A DNA stretch of 6,157 bases from Candidatus Eiseniibacteriota bacterium (lineage in GTDB: Bacteria > Eisenbacteria > RBG-16-71-46): the NCBI GenBank assembly GCA_021414165.1, contig JAIOPA010000237.1, positions 1 through 6,157 of the forward strand, in the 5' to 3' direction. The notes below the pieces were generated by a model, which searched no databases, had not been told where the DNA came from, and was given only the letters and a program-made list of their open reading frames with translations. Made by a program: the position numbers and the translations under genes. This document shows positions 1 through 6,157 of the stretch, piece by piece (positions within the stretch are counted from its first letter, which is position 1; each line of letters opens with the position of its first letter).

Positions 1-847
1 CGAGAGCCTCGCGGCCGCGGGCGCGCTCGATTCGCTCGGCGGCACGCGCGAGCGCCTGCTCGCCGGTGCCGGCATGGCGCTGGAGCACGCGCAGTCCAAG
101 CATCGCGATGAAGCGGCCGGCCAGTCGTCGTTGTTCGGCGAGGGCTCGGGCTCGCTCGATGTGGCGGTGGCTCCGCCGCTGCCCGAGGTGCCCGCGTGGA
201 CCGACCGCGAGCGCGGTGCCAAGGAGAAGGAGTTACTCGGCTTCTACTTCTCGGGGCATCCGCTCGAGCCGTTGCGCGCCGAGATCGAGCAGGTCGCCAC
301 GCACGGCATCGGTCAGGTGCTCGAGCAGGGCGATGGCGCTGAAGTCCGTGTGGTGGGCTTGATCGGTGAGATCAAGCAGCTCACCACCAAGACCGGCAAG
401 CTCATGGCCATGGTCATGCTCGAGGACCTCACGGGCCGCATCGAGTGCACGTTGTTCCCGGAGGCCTACGAGTCGGCGCGCGCCAATCTGACCACCGACA
501 CCATCGTGGTGGCCTCGGGCCGCATCGAGGTGCGCGAGGAGCGCGGCGTGAAGCTGCTGCTCAATGATGTGCGCCCCTGGGAGACCGCTCAGTTACAGTA
601 CAAACCCATCCTGCACATCGAGGTGCGCGCCGAGGACCTGACCGAGGAGCGCATCCTGGGCATGGACGAGGTATTGTCGGCGTATCCGGGTGACTCGGAT
701 GTCATCCTTCACATCGTGAAACCTGACCACTCCCGCATGGCCATGCGCTCGCGCCGCTTCCGGGTGCGCGCGCAGGAAGAGCTCATCGCGGGGCTCAAGT
801 CGCACGTGCCCAGCTGCCGGGTGCGTTGGGCCAAGGGGGGCGCGTGA
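1..847 (+). CDS. dnaE: DNA polymerase III subunit alpha, C-terminal part (5'-truncated by window)
   Basis: Catalytic subunit of the replicative DNA polymerase; only the last 281 residues are visible, in the frame whose first full codon starts at base 2. In order: a segment reading AGALDSLGGTRERLL (residues about 6-20), typical of the end of the DnaE fingers/HhH region; QSSLF (residues 41-45, bases 122-136), a good match to the QxxLF-type beta-clamp-binding motif found at this place in DnaE proteins; EKELLGFYFSGHPLEPL, a DnaE hallmark; an OB-fold domain (about residues 115-185) with KTGKLMAMVMLEDLTGRIE and the following LFPEAY; then a short C-terminal domain containing YPGDSDVILHI. The gene ends with TGA at 845-847, overlapping the accA start. 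dnaE next to accA is a known conserved arrangement, for example in Escherichia coli. The polymerase active-site residues lie upstream of the window and cannot be checked. Confidence 0.96.
   Translation, partial: ESLAAAGALDSLGGTRERLLAGAGMALEHAQSKHRDEAAGQSSLFGEGSGSLDVAVAPPLPEVPAWTDRERGAKEKELLGFYFSGHPLEPLRAEIEQVATHGIGQVLEQGDGAEVRVVGLIGEIKQLTTKTGKLMAMVMLEDLTGRIECTLFPEAYESARANLTTDTIVVASGRIEVREERGVKLLLNDVRPWETAQLQYKPILHIEVRAEDLTEERILGMDEVLSAYPGDSDVILHIVKPDHSRMAMRSRRFRVRAQEELIAGLKSHVPSCRVRWAKGGA
833..840 (+). promoter_or_regulatory. Ribosome binding site for accA inside the dnaE 3' end
   Basis: AAGGGGGG lies three bases before the GTG at 844 and inside the last dnaE codons. It supports 844 over the in-frame TTG at 826, which has no comparable purine tract at the right distance and would put this purine run inside the gene. 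Confidence 0.6.
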
Positions 848-1800
848 CCGTCTGGCTGGAGTTCGAGAAGCCGGTGCTGGAGCTGGAACAGAAGATCGCC
901 GAGCTGCGGGAGCATTCCGAGGAGCACGGCGTTGGCGCCGAGCGCGAGATCGAGGAACTCGAGAAGCGCGCGGGGGAGATGCGGCGCGACATCTACGCGA
1001 ACCTGTCGCGCTATCAGCGCGTGCAGATCGCGCGGCATCCCAAGCGGCCGTTCTCGCTCGATTACATCGCGGCGTGCTTCACGGGCTTCGAGGAACTGCA
1101 TGGTGACCGGCACTTCGCCGACGACCCGGCCATCGTGGGCGGGCTCGCGTGGCTCGAGGGCCGCGCGGTCATGGTGATCGGCCAGCAGAAGGGCCGCGAC
1201 ACCAAGGAGAACCTGCTCCGCCGCTTCGGCATGCCGAACCCCGAGGGGTATCGCAAGGCGCTCCGGCTCATGCAGCTCGCCGCGCGCTTCCATGTGCCCA
1301 TCGTGACGCTGGTCGACACCGACGGCGCGTACCCCGGCCTTGGCGCCGAGGAGCGCGGCCAGGCCGAGGCCATTGCCGTGAACCTGCGCGAGATGGCCAC
1401 GTTCGGTGTGCCTATCGTGACGGTCGTGATCGGCGTGGGCGGCTCGGGTGGCGCATTGGCGATCGCGGTCTCGGATCGCGTGCTCATGTTCGAGCACTCC
1501 GTGTACTCGGTCATCTCGCCCGAGGGTTGCGCGTCGATCCTGTGGCGTGACGGCAAGCAGGGTGCGAAGGCCGCCGAGGCGCTGCGACTCGCCGCGCCCG
1601 ACCTGGTCGAGCTGGGTGTGATCGATGGTGTGCTGCCGGAACCCTTCGGCGGCGCGCATCGCGACCCGGCCGCGGCCGCGGCCACGCTCAAGACGGCGTT
1701 GATCGCGAACCTGGACGCGTTGTCCGGGGTATCGGGAGAGGACCTCATCCGCCTGCGAGCCGAGCGGTTCCGGCGCATGGGGGTGTTCCAGGAGCTGTAA
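844..1800 (+). CDS. accA: Acetyl-CoA carboxylase carboxyltransferase subunit alpha
   Basis: Alpha subunit of the cytosolic carboxyltransferase (AccA2-AccD2) that transfers the carboxyl group from carboxybiotin-BCCP to acetyl-CoA, giving malonyl-CoA for fatty acid synthesis. The 318 residues match the usual bacterial length (319 in E. coli). The GTG start gives MTVWLEFEKPVLELEQKI, the normal family N-terminus, followed by a helical/coiled region to about residue 50. Family motifs: RHPKRPFSLDYI, GDRHFADDPAIVGG, GQQKGRDTKE, FGMPNPEGYRKALRLM, GAYPGLGAEERGQAEAIA, GGSGGALAIAVSDRV, YSVISPEGCASILW and LPEPFGGAHRDP. Two conserved positions differ: the usual DTPGAYPG reads DTDGAYPG (Asp160), and the usual GEGGSGGAL reads GVGGSGGAL (Val198). 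The start overlaps the dnaE stop as GTGA, suggesting translational coupling. accD is not in the window. Identity is secure; only the effect of the two substitutions is open. Confidence 0.97.
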   Translation: MTVWLEFEKPVLELEQKIAELREHSEEHGVGAEREIEELEKRAGEMRRDIYANLSRYQRVQIARHPKRPFSLDYIAACFTGFEELHGDRHFADDPAIVGGLAWLEGRAVMVIGQQKGRDTKENLLRRFGMPNPEGYRKALRLMQLAARFHVPIVTLVDTDGAYPGLGAEERGQAEAIAVNLREMATFGVPIVTVVIGVGGSGGALAIAVSDRVLMFEHSVYSVISPEGCASILWRDGKQGAKAAEALRLAAPDLVELGVIDGVLPEPFGGAHRDPAAAAATLKTALIANLDALSGVSGEDLIRLRAERFRRMGVFQEL

Positions 1801-1840
1801 GGTGTGGGCTGGCGGGTCGTGCGCAGGGCCCGAGGGGCCG

Positions 1841-1849
1841 TGCTAGACT
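1841..1849 (+). promoter_or_regulatory. Possible extended -10 promoter for the Trm112/C25 genes
   Basis: TGCTAGACT has the TGn extension followed by TAGACT, which matches TATAAT at four of six positions, in otherwise very GC-rich DNA. It would start transcription near 1856 and give a leader of about 87 nt before the ATG at 1943. No convincing -35 box is seen 16-18 bases upstream, so this rests on the extended -10 alone. The downstream genes could instead be read through from dnaE-accA, because no clear terminator separates them. Confidence 0.35.
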
Positions 1850-1932
1850 CGCCCGGTGCGGCCCCGGGGCTACAACCCGGTGTGCACCATGCCGATACTG
1901 TCCGTGTCCTTTGTGGAATCGAGTCCGGAGTC

Positions 1933-1940
1933 GAGGAGGA
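1933..1940 (+). promoter_or_regulatory. Ribosome binding site of the Trm112-family gene
   Basis: GAGGAGGA ends two bases before the ATG at 1943 and is the strongest Shine-Dalgarno-like sequence in the window. It decides the start: the longer reading from GTG 1856 would add 29 residues that look nothing like the family N-terminus and has no such signal in front. Confidence 0.7.
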
Positions 1941-1942
1941 AC

Positions 1943-2110
1943 ATGCCGCTCAGCCCCCAGTTGCTGGCCATCCTGGTCTGCCCCGTCTGCAAGGGCGACC
2001 TCACGTACGATGCCTCGGCCAACACGGTCACCTGCCCGGCCTGTCGTCTCCGCTATAAGGTCGTGGACGACATCCCCGTGATGCTGGTGGACGAAGCCGA
2101 GAAGTTCTGA
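1943..2110 (+). CDS. Trm112 family (UPF0434/YcaR-like) small zinc-ribbon protein
   Basis: A 55-residue protein, close to the length of E. coli YcaR (60 residues). It begins MPLSPQLLAILVCPVCKGDL, matching the family start in which a short helix leads into the first Cys pair. Cys13/Cys16 (CPVC) and Cys31/Cys34 (CPAC) form a likely four-cysteine zinc site; the end, DDIPVMLVDEAEKF, matches the family's 'DGIPVLL..EA' ending. In eukaryotes and archaea Trm112 binds and stabilises several class I methyltransferases acting on tRNA, rRNA and release factor; the bacterial small proteins are much less well understood, so a partner cannot be named here. ATG 1943 is chosen for its strong ribosome binding site. 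It lies 142 nt after accA and 17 nt before the C25 gene, so it is probably the first gene of a two-gene unit or part of a longer dnaE-accA operon. Confidence 0.92.
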   Translation: MPLSPQLLAILVCPVCKGDLTYDASANTVTCPACRLRYKVVDDIPVMLVDEAEKF

Positions 2111-2127
2111 GCACCCGGAACCTCCAC

Positions 2128-5100
2128 GTGCGAGCCCATCTCGGTTCCAGCCTGCGCTCCGTAGCGTCGTCGATCCTCGCGTTGGCGTGCGTGTTCTCTG
2201 CGGCCAGCACCCTGGCAGCGCCCGCACCGCAGCGCGCCCCGGTCACTCCGATCGGCCGCGCGGTGCCCGGCGGGATGCTCACGCCATCCGCGACCACGCT
2301 CGAGGGCGGGAGGCCGTTGCCATTGGGCACCGGCGTGCGCCGCTCGCCCGGCGTGATCGACGGGCTGCGTCTGGCCCCGGCCACGCCGGGGGCGGTGCGC
2401 TTCACGATCACCGTGCCCGAGCCGGTGCTCACGCGTACCGATCGCGATCAGCAGTACGACCAGTTGAGCCTCAAGGGTTATGGCGCCATCGCCAAGCCCG
2501 GCACGCCCGCGTTGCCCACGCGCGTGGTGCTGGTGGCGGTGCCGCCGCTCGGTGAGGTGCGCCTGACGGCCGCCGCGACCGAACTGCGCGTGCAGGACGG
2601 CGTCACGCTGGAACCCGCGCCTGCGCTCGATGCCGAGGGCAAGACGGTCAAGATGGCGCGCGACCTGGCGGCCTATGGCGCCAAGGGTTCGTCCGCACCA
2701 GTGGCTGCACGGCTCTTGGGTGTCACGTGGATGCGCAACCAGCGCGTCGCTCGCGTCGAGTTGGCGCCGGTCGCCTACGAGCCGTCATTGCGCCGCTTGA
2801 GCGTGGCGGCGCGTCTCGATGTCGAACTGGCTGTGGCGCCGCTCGGCACGCTCGGGCCTGCGGCCGAGCCGCGCGATGGCTTCGAGGCGGTGTATCGGCA
2901 GTCACTCATCAACTACGAGCAGGGGCGCGCCTGGCGCCGGCCGACCACCGATGCACTGGTGGGCGCGGCCAAGCGCGCGGGCCTGAGCCTGCAGTCGCTG
3001 CAGGTGGCCGCCAGCCCCATCGACACGGCGAGCGTGTTCACGGGCCGCACGTGGATCAAGATCAGCGTGCAGAAGACCGGCTTCTACGCGGTCAACTTCT
3101 CGCGCCTGCGTGGGCTGTCGCTGTTCGATGCCACGCCGGCGCCGCTCGACAGCCTGCGGTTGTTCACGTGGCCGGGCGTGACCGTGCTGCCCGAGAACAG
3201 CTACTGCGACTCGTGCGAGTACCGCGAGGTGGCGATCGGCATCGTGCGCGACGTGGGCCCGCCCGCCTCGGGCTCCAACGTCGATGGCCCGGCCGACGGC
3301 AAGTTCTCCGAGAACAACGACACGTTCTACTTCTTCGCGCAGGGCCCGGACGGCTGGGAGAGCGATCAGGACGCTAGCAAGCCGGACACCTCGTACACCA
3401 CGAATCCGTACGAGCGGAACAACTTATACTACCTCACCGTGGGCACGGCCGAGAAGCCGGTGAGCACCGTGAACTACCCGGTCGGCCCGCAGCGCATCGG
3501 CACCGACGCCACGAACACGCGTGACGTGAGCCTGGTGGGGGGCGAGACCACCGTGGCCACCGTGCCGGGCCGCCTGCACATGGAGCAGGACCTCGAGTAC
3601 TGGCCCGACGCCACCGCCCAGGGCAGCACGCTCAAGTGGGAGAAGTGGTTCTGGCGCAGCATGATCTCGGGCAACTCGCCGTTCGTGGACACGCTCTCGG
3701 TGCTCGATGCCGATGCCAGCCAGCCGGCGCGGTTCCGGCTGCGCCAGTGGGGCCTGTCCGATAACTACCTGCGCTTCCCGTCGCCGTGCTCGGGCACCAC
3801 GCCCGACCACGTGCTCGACGTGACGCTCAACAACATCACGTTCGGCCGCCGCAGCTGGTTCGGTTCCACCGCCGGCAGCCGCGGCGTGGTCACGATCGAC
3901 ACCACGGCCACGTTCCTGCGCACGACCGGCAACCGGCTCACGATCACGGTGCCCACGCTGCCGCGCGACCCGGACTGCCTCGATCGTCTCGACCGCAGCG
4001 GTGTCGCGTTCTACGAGATCTACTACGAGCGCCTGCTCAAGCCGCTCAACGATGCGATCGAGTTCCGCACGCGCAAGCAGACCGGCCGGTTCCGTTACGA
4101 CGTGGGGCCGTTCGTGAACCTGCCGTCGACGTTCGTGTTCGACATCACGGACCCGACGCGTCCCGTGCTGCTCTCGAACGCGCTGCGTACCGGCACGCCG
4201 GGCGCGTACACGCTCACGATCGCCGATTCACAGTCGGTCTCGCACCGCTACGCGGTGGTCACCGACTCGTCGCTCACGCAGACGAGCGCGCTCATCGCCG
4301 CCTCGGCGCTGAGCGATGCGCCGTTCACGAGCAAGGACAACCTGCGCAGTGCCACCAACCGCGCCGACTACCTGGTCATCTACTACGACGGCTTCAAGGA
4401 GGCGGCGGACTCGCTGGTGAACTGGCGCAAGGAGCACTTGCCGCTCCTATCCACGCCGGCGCCGCACGCGGCCGTGGGTGTGCCGGTCTCGGCGCTCTAT
4501 GACCAGTTCTCCGGCGGCCGTACCGATCCCGGTGCGATCCGCAGCTTCCTGCGCGTGGCGTCCGGCTGGGTGCAGCGTCCGCTGTATGTGACGTTCCTGG
4601 GCGACGCCTCGTTCGACTACAAGAACATCACGGGCCGTGCCCCGAGTGGCCAGCCCGGCTGTCTGCTGCCGACGTTCGAGAACAACTTCGACGACATCTT
4701 CGTGATCCGCCGCCAGTACGCCACCGACGACTGGATGGTGAACGTGGACGATCCGGATATCGTGATCCCCGATTACCTCACGGGCCGCATCCCGGCGGGC
4801 GATGCCTCGGCCGCGCTCGCGCTGGTCACGCAGAAGCTGCTCGGCTATGAGCGGCGCGCGCCGTTCGGCGAGTACCGCAACAGCGTGGTGCTGCTGGCCG
4901 ACGACAATGTGACGGGCGGGCCGTGCAACGAGGACGATTGCAGCCGCGGCTGCGATGGTCTGGCGTGGACGCACGTGCTGCAGACCGATGATCTGAGCAA
5001 GCGGCACACGCCGGCGCACATCGACCGCGAGTACGTGTACCTGCACACGTACCCGACCGGCCCGGGTGTCACCAAGCCCGGCGCGCGCTCGGACCTGTTC

Positions 5101-6157
5101 CAGAAGCTCGATGCCGGTGCGTCGATCTTCAACTACGTGGGCCACGGCAGCCCGTTCAAGATGACCGACGAGGGCGTGTTCCTGGACTCCGACGCCAGCT
5201 CGTTGTCGAACGGTCTCAAGATGCCGGTCATGGTCGCGGCTTCTTGCGACGTGGGTAAGTTCAACGACCCCACGGTGCAGAGCCTGGGCGAGCGCATCTT
5301 CATGTCGCCCACGGCCGGCTGCATCGCGGTGCTCTCGGCCACCGAGCAGGCGCTCTCGAGCGACAACGCGCTCTTGAATGGTCTCGTGTATGACGCGCTG
5401 TTCAATCGCGACACGCTGAGCGTGGCGGGCATCCTGCTGCCCACGGCGGGGCAGTACCACGTGCCGGTCTCGGCCGCGTTGCTGTCGGCCAAGGCGAACC
5501 CCATCGCGGCGTCCGAGAACAGCCAGAAGTACCAGCTCATGGGAGACCCCGCGACGCAGTTGAACCTGCCGCGGCTCTGGGTCGACCTGCGCATCACCGA
5601 TCTGGCGGGTGCGCCGCTCACGTCCATGGCGCGCGGCCAGACCGTGTTGTTCGAGGGCGACGTGCTCGACCGGCCCGCAGGCACGGTCGTGCCGATCGAT
5701 GGCATCGCGAGCATGCGGATCGAGGACTCGGCCCCGACCGATCGCACCAATGCGACCTGTCAGTTCCCGGTCGACTACGAGTTCAGCGCCGGTGCCATGT
5801 ACCAGGGTGATGTGAGCGTGACCGCGGGCCGGATCTCGGGCCGCTTCATCGTGCCGCTCGATGCCACCGAGGGCACGGTCGCGCGCGTGCGGGCCTATGT
5901 GACCGGGCGCGCGACGGGGCAGGTGGCCACGGACGGTGTGGGCGACCTGGTGGGCTCGGTCGTGCCGGGCACGCCGCCCGCGGGCGATGAGACCGGGCCG
6001 CGCGTGACGTTGTCGTTCCTCGGCGGCAGCACGAACGTGCGCCCGGATGCGCGGCTGCAGATCGTGCTGTTCGACGAGAGCGGCATCATGACCACCGGGC
6101 ATGCACCGCAGAACTCGATCATCGTGACGGTCGACGGCAACACCACGTCGCGCGTCG
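2128..6157 (+). CDS. Large exported C25-family (gingipain/PorU-like) cysteine peptidase, 3'-truncated by window
   Basis: At least 1343 residues, with no stop from 2059 to the window end. GTG 2128 is the first start codon after the in-frame TAA at 2056 and gives a signal peptide: Arg2 and Arg10, a hydrophobic stretch about 15-30, cleavage probably near Ala30-Ala33. A Pro/Gly-rich linker follows. Residues about 92-165 resemble the gingipain propeptide (GTPALPTRVVLVAVPP). Later modules carry PorU-type motifs: WIKISVQKTGFYAV (309-322), DGKFSENNDTFYFF (390-403), NPYERNNLYYLTVG (426-439), then beta-rich sequence to about 700. The caspase-like C25 domain spans about 738-1148: ADYLVIYYDGF, FLGDASFDYKN (823-833), YLTGRIPAGD, NYVGHGSPF with His1006, AASCDVGKFNDP with Cys1040, ending YQLMGDPATQLNLP. 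The 34-residue His-Cys spacing is close to that of gingipains (33). Beta modules follow; FDESGI (1315-1320) and VDG (1335-1337) mark a DE(S/N)GI module cut by the edge. It could be a type IX secretion sortase (PorU) or a secreted protease; the C-terminus is needed to tell. No strong Shine-Dalgarno precedes the start. Confidence 0.93.
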   Translation, partial: MRAHLGSSLRSVASSILALACVFSAASTLAAPAPQRAPVTPIGRAVPGGMLTPSATTLEGGRPLPLGTGVRRSPGVIDGLRLAPATPGAVRFTITVPEPVLTRTDRDQQYDQLSLKGYGAIAKPGTPALPTRVVLVAVPPLGEVRLTAAATELRVQDGVTLEPAPALDAEGKTVKMARDLAAYGAKGSSAPVAARLLGVTWMRNQRVARVELAPVAYEPSLRRLSVAARLDVELAVAPLGTLGPAAEPRDGFEAVYRQSLINYEQGRAWRRPTTDALVGAAKRAGLSLQSLQVAASPIDTASVFTGRTWIKISVQKTGFYAVNFSRLRGLSLFDATPAPLDSLRLFTWPGVTVLPENSYCDSCEYREVAIGIVRDVGPPASGSNVDGPADGKFSENNDTFYFFAQGPDGWESDQDASKPDTSYTTNPYERNNLYYLTVGTAEKPVSTVNYPVGPQRIGTDATNTRDVSLVGGETTVATVPGRLHMEQDLEYWPDATAQGSTLKWEKWFWRSMISGNSPFVDTLSVLDADASQPARFRLRQWGLSDNYLRFPSPCSGTTPDHVLDVTLNNITFGRRSWFGSTAGSRGVVTIDTTATFLRTTGNRLTITVPTLPRDPDCLDRLDRSGVAFYEIYYERLLKPLNDAIEFRTRKQTGRFRYDVGPFVNLPSTFVFDITDPTRPVLLSNALRTGTPGAYTLTIADSQSVSHRYAVVTDSSLTQTSALIAASALSDAPFTSKDNLRSATNRADYLVIYYDGFKEAADSLVNWRKEHLPLLSTPAPHAAVGVPVSALYDQFSGGRTDPGAIRSFLRVASGWVQRPLYVTFLGDASFDYKNITGRAPSGQPGCLLPTFENNFDDIFVIRRQYATDDWMVNVDDPDIVIPDYLTGRIPAGDASAALALVTQKLLGYERRAPFGEYRNSVVLLADDNVTGGPCNEDDCSRGCDGLAWTHVLQTDDLSKRHTPAHIDREYVYLHTYPTGPGVTKPGARSDLFQKLDAGASIFNYVGHGSPFKMTDEGVFLDSDASSLSNGLKMPVMVAASCDVGKFNDPTVQSLGERIFMSPTAGCIAVLSATEQALSSDNALLNGLVYDALFNRDTLSVAGILLPTAGQYHVPVSAALLSAKANPIAASENSQKYQLMGDPATQLNLPRLWVDLRITDLAGAPLTSMARGQTVLFEGDVLDRPAGTVVPIDGIASMRIEDSAPTDRTNATCQFPVDYEFSAGAMYQGDVSVTAGRISGRFIVPLDATEGTVARVRAYVTGRATGQVATDGVGDLVGSVVPGTPPAGDETGPRVTLSFLGGSTNVRPDARLQIVLFDESGIMTTGHAPQNSIIVTVDGNTTSRV

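Noticed and set aside
826..843. Upstream TTG start for accA
   Set aside because: It would add six residues (beginning LGQGGR) before the normal family N-terminus and place the purine-rich ribosome binding site inside the gene; GTG 844 fits both length and signal.
709..1659. 316-codon open frame on the minus strand
   Set aside because: It is antisense to accA and the dnaE end, both with unmistakable family motifs; its His/Arg-rich sequence is a shadow.
1665..1686. GCGGCC tandem run
   Set aside because: It encodes an alanine run in AccA in a GC-rich genome; there is no sign that it is more than codon composition.
1827..1839. GGCCC-GAG-GGGCC hairpin after accA as a terminator
   Set aside because: The stem is only five base pairs with a three-base loop and no T-run follows; it also runs into the proposed promoter.
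1856..1942. GTG 1856 as the start of the Trm112-family gene
   Set aside because: The 29 added residues do not resemble the family, no ribosome binding site precedes 1856, and a strong one precedes ATG 1943.
2179..2190. Lipoprotein signal (lipobox around Cys21, LALAC) in the C25 protein
   Set aside because: Position -3 is Ala rather than the preferred Leu, and the hydrophobic stretch continues past the Cys to about residue 30, which fits an ordinary type I signal peptide better.
2727..3377. 216-codon and similar out-of-frame + strand open frames (also 3786-4502 and 2187-2555)
   Set aside because: They overlap the C25 frame out of phase, are dominated by Arg/Ala/Gly/His, and show no domain, signal or ribosome binding site.
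4447..6102. 551-codon open frame on the minus strand
   Set aside because: It lies opposite the C25 coding frame, is rich in Arg/His/Ala/Val with no recognisable motif, and is the usual antisense shadow of a high-GC gene. The + strand frame shows clear family motifs across the same bases.

Overview
The window reads as chromosomal DNA from a high-GC (roughly two-thirds G+C by eye) Gram-negative bacterium. Three genes are housekeeping or conserved: the 3' end of dnaE, a complete accA, and a 55-residue Trm112-family zinc ribbon. The fourth is a very large exported protein of the gingipain/PorU type (peptidase family C25). C25 proteins with a gingipain-like propeptide, several beta-sandwich modules and a 'DE(S/N)GI' module are typical of Bacteroidota and related FCB-type phyla. 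The high GC argues against ordinary Bacteroidota and fits a high-GC FCB relative such as Candidatus Eisenbacteria. That placement is inference and there is no rRNA here to test it.

Layout, all on the + strand: 1-847 dnaE 3' end (281 residues visible); 844-1800 accA, whose GTG start overlaps the dnaE stop (GTGA); 1801-1942 a 142-nt leader with a possible extended -10 promoter and a strong ribosome binding site; 1943-2110 Trm112-family protein; 2128 to the window end, a C25 cysteine peptidase of at least 1343 residues with no stop codon reached. The C25 gene fills about two thirds of the window. Its frame has no stop from the codon after 2058 to 6157, so an ORF search that requires a stop codon would miss it.

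dnaE and accA are probably translationally coupled. The Trm112 gene and the C25 gene are 17 nt apart and probably cotranscribed from the leader promoter. The C25 protein has an N-terminal signal peptide, a gingipain-type propeptide region, several beta-rich modules, a caspase-like catalytic domain with a His1006/Cys1040 dyad, and the start of a C-terminal DESGI module cut by the window edge. It is either a type IX secretion system PorU-like sortase or a secreted C25 protease; the missing C-terminus would help decide. Points worth a second look are two substitutions in conserved AccA motifs, clusters of cysteines in the C25 protein, and the coupling of a secretion/proteolysis gene to a core housekeeping cluster. 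I saw no mobile element, CRISPR array, RNA gene or clear terminator.
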